39,165 nucleotides of DNA from Sinomicrobium oceani (GTDB lineage Bacteria > Bacteroidota > Bacteroidia > Flavobacteriales > Flavobacteriaceae), in assembly GCF_900119185.1 (NCBI RefSeq), contig NZ_FPJE01000035.1:3232-42396 (forward strand). Direction: 5' to 3'. A program made the position numbers and the translations under genes. The notes beneath the pieces are model-generated. The model was not told where the DNA came from, made no database searches, and worked only from the letters and a program-made list of their open reading frames with translations. Shown piece after piece: positions 19,482-28,045 of the stretch; the stretch's first letter is position 1; every line of letters starts with the position of its first letter.

Positions 19482-20948
19482 ATGGGAGTAGTATTCCGGC
19501 AGACGTTAAAAAATACGGTCAGTACCTACCTGGGTTTCGGCCTCGGGGCGATAAACACCCTTTTTCTGTATACCAATTTTCTCACGGAAACATACTATGG
19601 CGTAGTAGGGTATCTGCTGTCTACGGCCAATATTCTGATGCCTCTTTTTGCATTCGGAGTACATAATACCCTGGTGAAGTTTTTTTCTTCCTATAAAGAC
19701 AAAACAGAGCAACAGAAGTTTGTTTTTATGATGTTTCTGCTTCCGCTGTCGGTGATTATACCTGCAGGGCTGCTCGGGGTTATCGGTTATCACTATATCG
19801 CAGCTTTTCTCGCCCGTAAAAATCCGGTTGTAGAAGAATATACCTGGGCCATTTACGGAGTGGCATTTGCCATGGCTTATTTCGAGGTGTTTTTTGCCTG
19901 GGGAAAAGTACATATGCAGTCGATCTTCGGTAATTTTATGAAGGAAGTGTTTCCGAGGGCTGTAGTGATGATCCTCCTTTTTGCCGTGTATTTCGGTGGG
20001 ATTGAGACAGGAGAATTTGTGTTCTGGCTAACGGGGATGTACCTGTTGCGTACCGTACTTATGGGCTTGCATACCTGGAAATTCAATCCGCTGCGTTTTA
20101 CGTTTTCCTTTCCTTCCAACGCGGTAAACGTCTGGAAATATTCCGTGCTTATCGTCCTGGCAGGTTCTATTGCCGTGGTATTACTCGATATCGATACCTT
20201 TATGATCGGGCAGTACAAGATCATAGAGAATGTGGCTTTTTATAACGTAGCAGTTTTTATAGCCATGGTCATTGTAGTACCGGCAAGGGCCATGCATCAG
20301 ATCACATATCCTATAACGGCAAAACTGATGAACGAACACAAGCGTGAAGAACTCCGCGATCTGTATCGCAGAAGTTCCCTGAGCCTGTATGTTATAGGCG
20401 GATTATTGTTTTTATGGATAACCCTGAATATCAGTGAGCTGTACCGGGTGATCCCCGGAAATTACAGCGAAGGGATCATTGTGGTGTTTTTTATAGCAGT
20501 GGCCAAACTCACCGAAAACCTGATGGGGAATAACAATGCTATCCTGTTTAATTCCGACTACTACCGCATTATCCTGCTTTTCGGGGTATTTCTGGCAGTT
20601 CTTACGGTGGTTCTCAATATGATTTTTATACCCTTATGGGGAATTAACGGAGCGGCATTGGCTACCCTTATCGCCATTTCGGTATATAACGGTACCAAAA
20701 TAGGGTTTGTATATGCCAAGATGAAACTTCATCCGTTTTCAAGTGGGACGCTGAAAACTACCCTGGTCCTGATCGTGATGCTGCTGTTATTCGGTTTCTG
20801 GGATTTTGGGTTTTACCCGTTGGTCAATATCGTACTGAAATCCGTACTGATAGGGGCAGTCTATCTTTTCCTGGTCTACAAACTGGAGCTGTCCGACGAT
20901 ATTGTAGGGAACATACGAAAGATAATGAAGAAAAAAGCCCGCAGGTAA
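19482..20948 (+). CDS. Polysaccharide flippase (MOP/Wzx-like)
   Basis: A polytopic inner-membrane transporter of about 488 residues with 12-14 hydrophobic segments, of the MATE/MOP exporter type that flips lipid-linked oligosaccharides. I place the start at ATG 19482 (MGVVFRQTLKNTVSTYLGFGLGAIN), the usual opening of this group. The frame is open back to TTG 19389, but that 31-residue extension is polar and unlike family members. The gene follows the GT4 gene with a gap of about 95 bp and probably closes the DUF4834-yfhO-GT4-flippase operon. No Wzy polymerase is in the window, so the glycan made is unknown. Confidence 0.85.
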   Translation: MGVVFRQTLKNTVSTYLGFGLGAINTLFLYTNFLTETYYGVVGYLLSTANILMPLFAFGVHNTLVKFFSSYKDKTEQQKFVFMMFLLPLSVIIPAGLLGVIGYHYIAAFLARKNPVVEEYTWAIYGVAFAMAYFEVFFAWGKVHMQSIFGNFMKEVFPRAVVMILLFAVYFGGIETGEFVFWLTGMYLLRTVLMGLHTWKFNPLRFTFSFPSNAVNVWKYSVLIVLAGSIAVVLLDIDTFMIGQYKIIENVAFYNVAVFIAMVIVVPARAMHQITYPITAKLMNEHKREELRDLYRRSSLSLYVIGGLLFLWITLNISELYRVIPGNYSEGIIVVFFIAVAKLTENLMGNNNAILFNSDYYRIILLFGVFLAVLTVVLNMIFIPLWGINGAALATLIAISVYNGTKIGFVYAKMKLHPFSSGTLKTTLVLIVMLLLFGFWDFGFYPLVNIVLKSVLIGAVYLFLVYKLELSDDIVGNIRKIMKKKARR

Positions 20949-20963
20949 ATTGATCCTGCAGGC
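20937..20963. terminator. Hairpin at the end of the flippase gene
   Basis: GCCCGCAGG and CCTGCAGGC can pair with one mismatch around TAAATTGAT. The left arm overlaps the end of the flippase reading frame. No strong T-run follows, so this is a weak terminator candidate between convergent genes. Confidence 0.35.
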
Positions 20964-20998
20964 CTGTACTTCAATGTAAAAACTAACGGTATCACAGG

Positions 20999-22198
20999 TT
21001 ATCCTCTTCCCCTTCCGGAAGAAACTTTGCGCGGGGTGTTGCCATGACTGCGAACCTGTCTTGAGACTCCCGATCTTACCTGTCTTTGTTGTGGTGCAGC
21101 TTTACGTACTTGTCTTGTACCTGTATTCCGGGTTTGCGCTTTGCGAGGAGCTGCGGTCCTGCGCTGCGGGCTTCTGGCACTTTGATCTGCCCGTTGCGGA
21201 GCACTTCTGCGGGTCTCTGTCCTGTTGGGGGTTCTGCTACGGTTTTGTATGGTTTCCCTGTTGCGGGAATTGTTTTGTCTTACGGACGAATTCCTTCTTG
21301 CAGGCGCTTCGTTTCTGTTTGCATTATGTTGCGGTCCTGTATTTTCATTACGCCTTGCAGCCGAATTTCTTCTGTCCGTACTCCTGGCGGAATTTCGACC
21401 GGACATTGAAGCTCTTGCGGCATTATCGTTACGTTTATAAGATCTCCTGTCGGTGGAGTTCCTGTCATCGCGCTGCGCTATTTGCCTGCGGTATGAATTG
21501 TAATCGTTTCGTTTTACCCTTCGGTCATTGTTGTATACAGACCTTCTTCTGTTGTTTTCTTTATAGTGGTAAGTCTTGCCTATGGTTGCATAAGCCCTTC
21601 GGTGGTTATTTCTGTACGGCCTGTAATAACTGTATCTCACCGGGTTGTAATATCTTCTGTACGGCCTGTTGTAAACGATACAGTATCTGGGTAAAGGTCT
21701 GGCGAAATAACGGTGGTAAGGCCTGTAAACATAACTGCGGTTATACACATTGATATATCCTGTAAAATGACTGAAACTTCCGTAAGGATCATAAAAAACA
21801 TGTAATCCTCCGACCCGGACTACCCGGTTGGCGTCGTAATATACATGCACAGCTCCAATCCTGGATACTCTACCGTAATAATCGTAAAATACGGGAGTGT
21901 TCAGTACCTGGATCACGGCACCGTAATCGTCGTATTGCAGGTAAGGGTCGTAATTGTACCCGGAATTAAAACTGATATTGACATTGCCGAGGTTGACATT
22001 GGCACTTACCTGGGGATTGTCATTGATATAAAAGTCAAATTCTCCGTTTGGAAATACGGAAAAAGTAATTCCGTCTTCCACGAAAATAAAAGAATCGTTA
22101 TAGGGATCGCGCGATGCCGCTGCATTATCGGCCTTGAGTGCCGTTACAGGAGCAAAACCGAATAGTGTTGCTGTTAAGAGTATCAAAAACCTTTTCAT
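20999..22198 (-). CDS. Secreted Arg-rich, low-complexity protein
   Basis: A protein of about 399 residues with unknown function. I start it at ATG 22198 (MKRFLILLTATLFGFAPVTALKA), which gives a clean signal peptide and has a GGAT-type purine stretch upstream; the frame is open eight codons further. Three parts are visible: an N-terminal domain of about 130 residues (FVEDGITFSVFPNGEFDFYIN, then HVYYD and HVFYDPYGSF repeats) that I have seen in flavobacterial hypotheticals; a Tyr/Arg/Pro-rich middle; and about 200 residues of Arg/Asn/Ser/Gln low complexity ending in SSGRGRG. The predicted charge is very positive. It may bind acidic surface polymers or nucleic acid outside the cell, but nothing proves this. 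Confidence 0.7.
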   Translation of the reverse strand: MKRFLILLTATLFGFAPVTALKADNAAASRDPYNDSFIFVEDGITFSVFPNGEFDFYINDNPQVSANVNLGNVNISFNSGYNYDPYLQYDDYGAVIQVLNTPVFYDYYGRVSRIGAVHVYYDANRVVRVGGLHVFYDPYGSFSHFTGYINVYNRSYVYRPYHRYFARPLPRYCIVYNRPYRRYYNPVRYSYYRPYRNNHRRAYATIGKTYHYKENNRRRSVYNNDRRVKRNDYNSYRRQIAQRDDRNSTDRRSYKRNDNAARASMSGRNSARSTDRRNSAARRNENTGPQHNANRNEAPARRNSSVRQNNSRNRETIQNRSRTPNRTETRRSAPQRADQSARSPQRRTAAPRKAQTRNTGTRQVRKAAPQQRQVRSGVSRQVRSHGNTPRKVSSGRGRG

Positions 22199-22598
22199 AA
22201 TATCCTGTTTTAGATTACGCACGGTTCCCGGTTAAAATCCCCGTTCCCGTGCTGAACTATTTCCCGGTTTTGCCGTGGCGCTCCTACAAAATAAGCGGTG
22301 CAACGGTTCACCGTACCCTAACAGTATCAAGGAACGTGCCAAAAAAGGATAATAGCAGGGTCGGAAGACGAATTGTAAAAGAAATCAGGTGTAGTATACA
22401 GACATACAGTTTTTAGGATGATGTGATGTGCAGGTATTTTTTAAGTAGCCGGAACAGGAGTGTACAAGCTGTTTTATAATTTCCCCCGAATACGGGTATT
22501 TTTAAGGTACGGTGTATAAAGCCGGTGTGCCCGTTGTGTAAAATTGTGTAATCCCCACGTATTTTTTACGACACTTGTGTAAGCGTGGTAAGGTGGAA
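22199..22598. other. Intergenic region between Arg-rich protein gene and lolD-type gene
   Basis: No gene is supported. Just past the end of the ATPase gene there is a hairpin-capable stretch with arms CCACG/CGTGG and an inner TTAC...GTAA (22555-22588), possibly a weak terminator for the minus-strand transcript. The remainder (22200-22540) should hold the promoter of the Arg-rich protein gene, but I find no exact -7 match. Confidence 0.4.
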
Positions 22599-23258
22599 TT
22601 ACAGGATGTTTCCGTCAACCATCACCAGTTTCCGGTCGGCCATATCGGCGAGTTCTTCGTTGTGCGTTACGATGACAAAGGTTTGCTGAAACTCATCGCG
22701 TAGTTTAAAGAACAACCGGTGCAGATGTTCCGCCGATTCCGAATCGAGGTTACCGCTGGGCTCATCCGCAAATATAATATCCGGGTTGTTGATCAGCGCT
22801 CTGGCTACGGCTACACGTTGTTGTTCTCCTCCGGAGAGCTCCTTTGGCTTGTGTTCGTAACGATGCGAAAGATGGAGGAAGTCCAGGAGTTCCCGGGCTC
22901 TTTCTTCCGACTCCTTCTTGGGTTTCCCTGCTATATAGGCGGGTATGCAAACATTTTCTACGGCTGTAAATTCGGGAAGCAACTGGTGGAACTGAAAGAT
23001 AAACCCGATATGAGTATTGCGGAAACGAGCCAGTTTTTTTGCATTGAGCTGTTCGATGTTCACCCCGTTGATAACGAGACTGCTCTCCCTGTTTTTGTTC
23101 ATACGTTCCAGGGTACCAAGTATCTGGAGCAAGGTTGTTTTTCCGGCGCCCGAAGCCCCGACTATGGAAACGACTTCACCTTTTTCGATATGGAGATCCA
23201 CCCCTTTGAGTACTTCGAGGTCGCCGAAGCTTTTATAAATGTTTTCCGCTTTGATCAT
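22599..23258 (-). CDS. lolD: LolD/MacB-type ABC transporter ATP-binding protein
   Basis: An ATPase subunit of about 219 residues of the lipoprotein-releasing (LolCDE) or MacB-like type. Visible motifs: Walker [11 protein letters not shown]-loop ([17 protein letters not shown], typical of LolD), signature [15 protein letters not shown], Walker [13 protein letters not shown] and H-loop VIVTHNEE. The protein would power lipoprotein release from the inner membrane. The start at ATG 23258 ([13 protein letters not shown]) has a purine-rich AGAAAAG seven bases upstream; the frame is open to 23297. The permease partner is not adjacent, which is common in flavobacteria. The exact substrate is an inference from subfamily similarity. 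Confidence 0.8.
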   Translation of the reverse strand: MIKAENIYKSFGDLEVLKGVDLHIEKGEVVSIVGASGAGKTTLLQILGTLERMNKNRESSLVINGVNIEQLNAKKLARFRNTHIGFIFQFHQLLPEFTAVENVCIPAYIAGKPKKESEERARELLDFLHLSHRYEHKPKELSGGEQQRVAVARALINNPDIIFADEPSGNLDSESAEHLHRLFFKLRDEFQQTFVIVTHNEELADMADRKLVMVDGNIL

Positions 23259-23348
23259 AATCATTCTTTTCTGTAGCACATGTTCCTCACCGGACATCGG
23301 GTTGCAGTAAGGCCCAAAAATAGCTTTTCTATGGGAGTTGTGGGAAAA

Positions 23349-23378
23349 TTTGCAAATGAATTTTTATTCTTACCTTTA
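23349..23378 (+). promoter_or_regulatory. Candidate msrA promoter
   Basis: TTTG at 23349-23352 and TACCTTTA (one mismatch to TAnnTTTG) at 23371-23378 are separated by 18 bases. Transcription would start within a few bases of the first ATG of msrA, which favours the second ATG at 23402 as the translation start. Confidence 0.45.
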
Positions 23379-23386
23379 ATTTTAAT

Positions 23387-23941
23387 ATGCAAAAAACGGA
23401 TATGAAGGACAAGATATTATCAGAGGCCATATTTGCCGGAGGATGTTTTTGGTGTACGGAGGCTGTCTTCAGAAGATTGAAAGGTGTAAAAAGCGTAGAG
23501 TCGGGCTATACGGGCGGGCACATCAAAAACCCGGCCTATCGGGAAGTCTGTACGGGACGGACGGGACATGCCGAGGGCATACGGATTTCGTATGATCCCG
23601 AAGTTATAGGGTATAAAGAACTCCTGGAAGTTTTTTTTGCTACGCACGATCCCACGACACGGAACAGACAGGGCAATGATGTGGGAACCCAATACCGGTC
23701 TGCGGTTTTCTATAAAGATGAACAGCAGCAGCAACATGCACGCTCATACATCCGGAAGCTTCGTCATGAAGGTATTGCTGTGGTCACTGAAGTTACGGAA
23801 GCCGGCCCTTTTTATGTGGCAGAAGCAGATCACCAGGAGTACTATGACCGCAATAGTTCACAGCCTTATTGCCAGGTGGTTATCAACCCCAAATTGAAAA
23901 AAATGGAGCAGTTGCACAACGACAAACTGAACAGGGATTAA
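23387..23941 (+). CDS. msrA: Peptide-methionine (S)-S-oxide reductase
   Basis: A 184-residue enzyme (179 if started at ATG 23402) that reduces methionine-S-sulfoxide in proteins and free methionine, repairing oxidative damage. The catalytic Cys20 lies in the family signature FAGGCFWCTEAVF. Further conserved parts are GYTGG, GHAEGIRI and DPTTRNRQGNDVGTQYRSAVFY. There is no signal peptide, so it is cytoplasmic. No fused MsrB domain is present. The DUF4269 gene follows after 6 bp and folE after a further 19 bp, so the three probably share a transcript. A promoter candidate lies just upstream. Confidence 0.95.
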   Translation: MQKTDMKDKILSEAIFAGGCFWCTEAVFRRLKGVKSVESGYTGGHIKNPAYREVCTGRTGHAEGIRISYDPEVIGYKELLEVFFATHDPTTRNRQGNDVGTQYRSAVFYKDEQQQQHARSYIRKLRHEGIAVVTEVTEAGPFYVAEADHQEYYDRNSSQPYCQVVINPKLKKMEQLHNDKLNRD

Positions 23942-23947
23942 GAAGCT

Positions 23948-24499
23948 ATGATACCGTTGGAGGATATAGCATACCTGAAAGAGGGCAGTGCGCTTCAACA
24001 GCGGGCCTACCGGGTACTTGTCCGGCATAAAATACTATCTCTGCTGGAGGGTTTTACGCCTGTACTGGCCGGTACGATTCCTATTGGTGTTGCTTTGGAA
24101 AATAGTGATCTTGATGTCCTTTGCTGCTGGAAAAGCAGTAAAGACTTTACGGAGTGCCTGGAAAAATATTTCGGCGCGTACCCCGGGTTCCGGCTCCGGC
24201 AGGTGTTCAAGAAAGGCAGAGAGACGGTAATAGCTGATTTTGTGGTAGATGGTGTTTCCGTGGAAATTTTTGGCCAACAAATACCGGTGGTGGAGCAGGA
24301 AGCATACATCCATAGGATAGCAGAAGAGTATTTGCTGAAGGAAAAAGGAGAAGGTTTCCGTAATGCCGTGCTGAAACTGAAAAAAGAAGGTCTGAAAACC
24401 GAACCGGCTTTCGGGGTTTTATTGGAAATGGAAAGCGATCCGTACGATACTTTGTTGGAATACGGAAAAAAGATACGGAACATAGAACAGGAAAAATAA
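23948..24499 (+). CDS. DUF4269 protein, nucleotidyltransferase-like
   Basis: A 183-residue cytoplasmic protein. The stretch [19 protein letters not shown] (about residues 41-59) matches DUF4269, a group within the nucleotidyltransferase superfold. SDLDVLC supplies the paired acidic residues D54 and D56 expected to bind metal. A further acidic/hydrophobic strand, VSVEIFGQ, could provide the third. No substrate is known for this family. It starts 6 bp after msrA and precedes folE by 19 bp in the same direction, so it probably belongs to the same operon without a proven functional link. Confidence 0.75.
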   Translation: MIPLEDIAYLKEGSALQQRAYRVLVRHKILSLLEGFTPVLAGTIPIGVALENSDLDVLCCWKSSKDFTECLEKYFGAYPGFRLRQVFKKGRETVIADFVVDGVSVEIFGQQIPVVEQEAYIHRIAEEYLLKEKGEGFRNAVLKLKKEGLKTEPAFGVLLEMESDPYDTLLEYGKKIRNIEQEK

Positions 24500-24518
24500 T
24501 TTAATAAAGAAGCTAATA

Positions 24519-25115
24519 ATGGGCTATAAGAGGTTTGAAGAATACAATCTGAAAGTAACCGATGAAATTAAGGGAAGTTATAACACCATCCTGAACGAGC
24601 TGGGAGAAGACCCCGGTCGCGAGGGGCTACAAAAAACTCCGGAGAGGGCAGCCAAGGCCATGCAGTATCTTACGCAGGGCTATCATCAGGATGCGGCACG
24701 GATTTTGAAGAGTGCTATGTTTAAGGAAGGTTATAACGATATGGTTGTCGTGAAGGATATAGAGCTTTATTCGTTATGCGAACACCACATGCTGCCCTTT
24801 TTCGGAAAGGCTCATGTGGCGTATATTCCCGACGGACAGATCGTTGGGTTGAGTAAGATACCCAGGGTGGTCGATGTGTTTGCACGGCGTTTGCAGGTAC
24901 AGGAAAGGCTTACCCATGATATCCTGGAATGTATAAACAATACGCTGAAACCCCAGGGGGTAGCGGTAGTTATTGAGGCCGCACACATGTGTATGATGAT
25001 GCGTGGCATTCAGAAACAGAATTCGGTAACGACCACTTCCGGGTTCAGGGGCGTATTCGAAAAAGTAGAGACACGAACGGAGTTTTTAAGGTTGATAGGG
25101 AGCGACCTCTCCTGA
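24519..25115 (+). CDS. folE: GTP cyclohydrolase I
   Basis: A 198-residue enzyme converting GTP to 7,8-dihydroneopterin triphosphate, the first step of folate (and possibly queuosine) synthesis. Zinc ligands are visible at C87 and H90 ([20 protein letters not shown]) and C158 ([12 protein letters not shown]). The substrate-binding [23 protein letters not shown] and [12 protein letters not shown] stretches are intact. Length is slightly below that of the E. coli enzyme but normal for Bacteroidota. It is the last gene of a probable msrA-DUF4269-folE run; the next gene begins 97 bp away. Confidence 0.96.
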   Translation: MGYKRFEEYNLKVTDEIKGSYNTILNELGEDPGREGLQKTPERAAKAMQYLTQGYHQDAARILKSAMFKEGYNDMVVVKDIELYSLCEHHMLPFFGKAHVAYIPDGQIVGLSKIPRVVDVFARRLQVQERLTHDILECINNTLKPQGVAVVIEAAHMCMMMRGIQKQNSVTTTSGFRGVFEKVETRTEFLRLIGSDLS

Positions 25116-25212
25116 TACCCGGACAGTCGCCCGGCATCATACCTTCTTTTGCCTACGGCAGAAAACAGAAAATGTATATGCACCAGGAGTGTGAATAAAA
25201 ACAGATACGGAT

Positions 25213-25548
25213 ATGATTGATAAGAGTGACGGAAAATATAAAAAACTGGCCCTGGGGCTCGTTTTTGATGCGGTGGGATATTTGTCGTATATGATTCCCG
25301 GTTTCGGGGAATTTACCGATGTTATCTGGGCCCCGGTATCAGCGTGGCTGATATCCAGGATGTACAAGGGACAGACCGGAAAAATAGCCGCCATTATATC
25401 GCTGATCGAAGAGCTTTCGCCGGGACTGGACGTCGTGCCGACGTTTACCCTGACATGGTTTTATGTATATGTCTTTAAAAAAGATGCGCTTCCCGGGGCA
25501 AAAGAGGATCGGAAAATAACGCCCGGAACTTCTCCTGACCGTCATTAA
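25213..25548 (+). CDS. Small conserved membrane protein
   Basis: A 111-residue protein of unknown function. It has two or three hydrophobic stretches (LGLVFDAVGYLSYMIPGF, VIWAPVSAWLISRMY, VVPTFTLTWFYVYVF) with conserved-looking acidic and proline residues between them (GFGEFTD, IEELSPGLDVVPT). The layout suggests a small inner-membrane protein. The C-terminal 20 residues are polar. I recall similar unnamed proteins in flavobacteria but can name no family. It follows folE by 97 bp and is closed by a hairpin at 25607-25648. Confidence 0.6.
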   Translation: MIDKSDGKYKKLALGLVFDAVGYLSYMIPGFGEFTDVIWAPVSAWLISRMYKGQTGKIAAIISLIEELSPGLDVVPTFTLTWFYVYVFKKDALPGAKEDRKITPGTSPDRH

Positions 25549-25606
25549 CAGGCAGGTGGAGCTCGTATAACAGGTATTGTTATCGATGAGATAAATAACT
25601 AAGCCC

Positions 25607-25648
25607 GGGCCCTGTTCCGGTTTCCTGGACGGAAGCAGGACCCTTTTA
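25607..25648 (+). terminator. Terminator after the small membrane protein gene
   Basis: GGGCCCTGTTCCG pairs with CGGAAGCAGGACCC (one mismatch, one wobble, one bulge) and is followed by TTTTATA. It separates the + strand genes from the convergent merC-like gene. Confidence 0.6.
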
Positions 25649-25675
25649 TATAGTTATGAGAAAAGTAATATGGGC

Positions 25676-26071
25676 TTAGTGTTTATGTTTTACATGGCGG
25701 AGATATTTCCAGTTATAAAAATGGGCGATCGCAATACAGAGCGCGCCAATGGGAGTGAGAATAGCTTCCCAGAGGAAGTGTACCTCAAACCGGCTCAGCA
25801 CTATGAGCAGGAAACCGGAAACGGCAAGCTGCAGCGGTCTTTTCCGGTGATGATGTTTCGTATAAGAAGGCCATAAAGACAATAAGGCCAGTACAAGTCC
25901 GATGCCTATAAAACTCCATTCGATGAGCGGGTGGGCGAGGAAAGCAAGCGCCCCCAATGTCGAAAACGCCAGGAGCAAAGGGACAACTGCGCAATGAACG
26001 GCGCATAAAAACGATGCGGAAAAACCGAGATAATCATACCAGCTTTGGTAACCTGCCTTGTTGAAATTCAT
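25676..26071 (-). CDS. MerC-domain membrane protein, probable metal (zinc) transporter
   Basis: A protein of about 131 residues with four hydrophobic segments and the MerC (PF03203) signature CAVHC near the start of the first segment (C23, C27 counted from ATG 26071). MerC of mercury-resistance operons moves Hg(II) across the inner membrane. The ends are rich in His (KHHHRK and HVKHKH), suiting a soft or borderline metal such as zinc. I start at MNFNKAGY (26071), because the open frame further upstream (to 26128) runs through the promoter and operator motifs. No other mer genes are present. It diverges from the ABC/Zur operon and shares its operators, so co-regulation by zinc is my inference. 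Confidence 0.78.
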   Translation of the reverse strand: MNFNKAGYQSWYDYLGFSASFLCAVHCAVVPLLLAFSTLGALAFLAHPLIEWSFIGIGLVLALLSLWPSYTKHHHRKRPLQLAVSGFLLIVLSRFEVHFLWEAILTPIGALCIAIAHFYNWKYLRHVKHKH

Positions 26072-26074
26072 AAA

Positions 26075-26152
26075 TGCTACTTTGTTGCAAATGTAGTGCA
26101 AAAAAATATAAATGCTACACAATTGCATTAATAAAAGTGTTTTTTATCTTTG
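26075..26152. promoter_or_regulatory. Divergent promoters with three Zur-like operator motifs
   Basis: Rightward promoter: TTG 26123-26125, 19-base spacer, TATCTTTG (exact TAnnTTTG) at 26145-26152, with the ATPase start codon 19 bases further on. Leftward promoter: TACATTTG on the minus strand (26088-26095), with the merC start at 26071. Three related 15-mers overlap these elements: TGCTACTTTGTTGCA at 26075-26089; TGCACTACATTTGCA (minus strand) within 26085-26101, itself inside the imperfect palindrome TTGCAAATGTAGTGCAA; and TGCTACACAATTGCA at 26112-26126 within AATGCTACACAATTGCATT. Any pair shares about 11 of 15 bases. Repressor binding would occlude the leftward -7 box and the rightward -33 box. 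Confidence 0.65.
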
Positions 26153-26171
26153 TTATCCAAAATAAACCGTA

Positions 26172-26798
26172 ATGATCGCTACAAAAAATCTCCGTTTCAG
26201 TTATGATGAGGAGCACTATTTTACATTCCCCGATATTGTCGTATCCAAGAAAGGGCACCTGCTTATTCTGGGCGATTCCGGGGTGGGGAAAACTACATTT
26301 TTACACCTTCTCGCAGGTTTGCTGAAACCCGGGGCCGGAGAGATCAAAATAGGGGATACGGATATTGCGCGCCTTTCCCATCGAAAACTGGACAAATTCC
26401 GGGGCAGACACATCGGGATTGTCTTTCAGAAGGCACAGTTTATCCGTGCACTTACCGTGGAGGAAAACCTGTTGCTTATTCAGAACCTCTCCGGTACCGG
26501 GCAGGATAAAAAACGGGTACGGGAAATCCTGGAGCGGCTCCATATAGGGCATAAGGCTGCAGAAAAAGTGTCGAATCTCAGCGAGGGACAGAAACAGCGT
26601 GTATCCATAGCTGCTGCACTGGTTAATAATCCTGATGTGATTCTGACCGACGAACCCACATCGAGCCTGGACGATAAAAACTGTGCTGTGGTAACCGAGC
26701 TACTCAAAGAACAGGCGGCACAGACCAATGCGAGCCTTGTGGTTATTACCCACGATCACCGATTAGCATCACAATTTTCCAATAGCATCCGGTTATGA
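26172..26798 (+). CDS. ABC transporter ATP-binding protein of the zinc-linked system
   Basis: A 208-residue ATPase of the MacB/LolD class. Walker A is GDSGVGKTT (residues 34-42), the Q-loop is VFQKAQFIRALTVEENL, the signature is the variant LSEGQKQRVSIA, Walker B is VILTDEPTSSLD and the H-loop is VITHDHR. It overlaps the permease gene by ATGA, so the two form one transporter. The setting (His-rich permease, DUF3299-like protein, Fur-family regulator, MerC divergent) resembles zinc-repressed clusters such as Vibrio zrg, and points to metal handling rather than lipoprotein release. The direction of transport or mechanical role cannot be told from sequence. Confidence 0.85.
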   Translation: MIATKNLRFSYDEEHYFTFPDIVVSKKGHLLILGDSGVGKTTFLHLLAGLLKPGAGEIKIGDTDIARLSHRKLDKFRGRHIGIVFQKAQFIRALTVEENLLLIQNLSGTGQDKKRVREILERLHIGHKAAEKVSNLSEGQKQRVSIAAALVNNPDVILTDEPTSSLDDKNCAVVTELLKEQAAQTNASLVVITHDHRLASQFSNSIRL

Positions 26799-28045
26799 AT
26801 ATATACAGATTAGGTATTAAAAATGCCCTGGCGAACCCGTTGAGTACAGTATTGAGTGTGTTGCTGCTGCTGTTGAGCATAGGGTTGATCTCCCTGATGT
26901 TTCAGGTCACCAGGCAACTCGATAATAAACTCGAAAAGAACATACGTGGTATCGATATGGTCGTAGGTGCCAAGGGGAGTCCCCTGCAACTGGTGCTGTC
27001 TTCCGTGTTACATATCGACGTTCCTACGGGAAATATCCGGTTGAAAGAGGCAGAGCGCCTGTCGCGCAACCGTTTGGTGAAAAAGGCTATACCGGTTTCT
27101 TACGGAGATAACTACAAAGGATACCGAATACTGGGTACCGACAAAGATTTCCTGCGGTTGTACAAAACAGAACTGGCTGTAGGGAGCGTATGGGAAAAAC
27201 CCTTTGAAGTGGTACTGGGTGCTACTGTGGCCGACAAATTACAGCTTTCCGTGGGCAGTACGTTTTCCGGGTCGCACGGATTAATGGAGAATAGTGCCGA
27301 AGCCCACGATCATCATCCTTTTATGGTTGTAGGAATCCTGAAGCCTTCCAATTCCGTAACGGATCAGCTCATCATCTGTAATCTCGAAAGCGTTTGGATG
27401 GTTCACGATCATGGTCATGAAGCCGAAGCGGCGGAGGAGGATCATGAGCATCACGGGGAAGAAGAGCACCATCATGAAGTCCATGACGCCCATGACGAAC
27501 GGGAGATTACCGCGTTGCTGGTACAGTTCCGAAATCCCATGGCTATGGTAACGCTGCCCCGGACGATCAATGAAAATACCAATATGCAGGCCGCATTACC
27601 CAATTACGAAATAGAGCGGCTGTCCAACCTGCTCAGTGCGGGGAGCAAGGCCATCACACTCATTGCTGTGGTGATTATGCTGGTGTCCGGTATCAGCATA
27701 TTCGTCAACCTGTACAAGGCGGTCCGTGAGCGTAAATACGAAATGGCATTGCTCCGGACCTATGGGGCCTCGCGTATACAATTACTGCGCTCTGTAATGG
27801 TAGAAGGTTTGCTGATAGGAATCACCGGTTTTATAGCAGGGATATTGTTGAGCAGATTAGGAATATACGTGCTTGGCGGTTTTATAGAAGACAGTTATAA
27901 ATACACCCTGGGAGATGCCGGAATTATGAAAGAGGAGGTCTTTTTGTTTATTTTTACCATATTATTGACGATATTTGCTACGATATTGGCGGCTGTGCCC
28001 GTCTTCTATCTCAATGTATCTAAAATTTTGGCAGGTGATGATTAG
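26795..28045 (+). CDS. FtsX/MacB-type permease with a His-rich extracytoplasmic stretch
   Basis: A 416-residue permease with the four-segment FtsX layout: one segment at about residues 14-37, a large extracytoplasmic domain, then three segments at about 275-300, 330-352 and 380-405. The periplasmic domain has two His clusters: HDHH at 171-174, and a region from 204 to 233 with 11 His among many Asp and Glu residues (HDHGHE, DHEHHGEEEHHHE). Such a stretch is a likely metal-binding loop. It overlaps the ATPase gene by 4 bp and the following small gene by 8 bp. The location and loop indicate a zinc-linked transporter; the direction of transport is unknown. Confidence 0.85.
   Translation: MNIYRLGIKNALANPLSTVLSVLLLLLSIGLISLMFQVTRQLDNKLEKNIRGIDMVVGAKGSPLQLVLSSVLHIDVPTGNIRLKEAERLSRNRLVKKAIPVSYGDNYKGYRILGTDKDFLRLYKTELAVGSVWEKPFEVVLGATVADKLQLSVGSTFSGSHGLMENSAEAHDHHPFMVVGILKPSNSVTDQLIICNLESVWMVHDHGHEAEAAEEDHEHHGEEEHHHEVHDAHDEREITALLVQFRNPMAMVTLPRTINENTNMQAALPNYEIERLSNLLSAGSKAITLIAVVIMLVSGISIFVNLYKAVRERKYEMALLRTYGASRIQLLRSVMVEGLLIGITGFIAGILLSRLGIYVLGGFIEDSYKYTLGDAGIMKEEVFLFIFTILLTIFATILAAVPVFYLNVSKILAGDD

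Noticed and set aside
25676-26071. Mercury-resistance operon
   Set aside because: Only a MerC-like gene is present, with no merA, merT, merP or merR, and the context is zinc-type regulation.
26069-26128. Upstream extension of the MerC-like protein to 26128
   Set aside because: The extra 19 residues would be encoded by the promoter and operator motifs; MNFNKAGY at 26071 is the natural start.
26172-28045. Reading the ABC pair as LolCDE lipoprotein export
   Set aside because: The ATPase is LolD-like, but the His-rich loop, the DUF3299-like gene, the Fur-family gene and the operators point to metal handling; a separate LolD-type ATPase is at 22599-23258.
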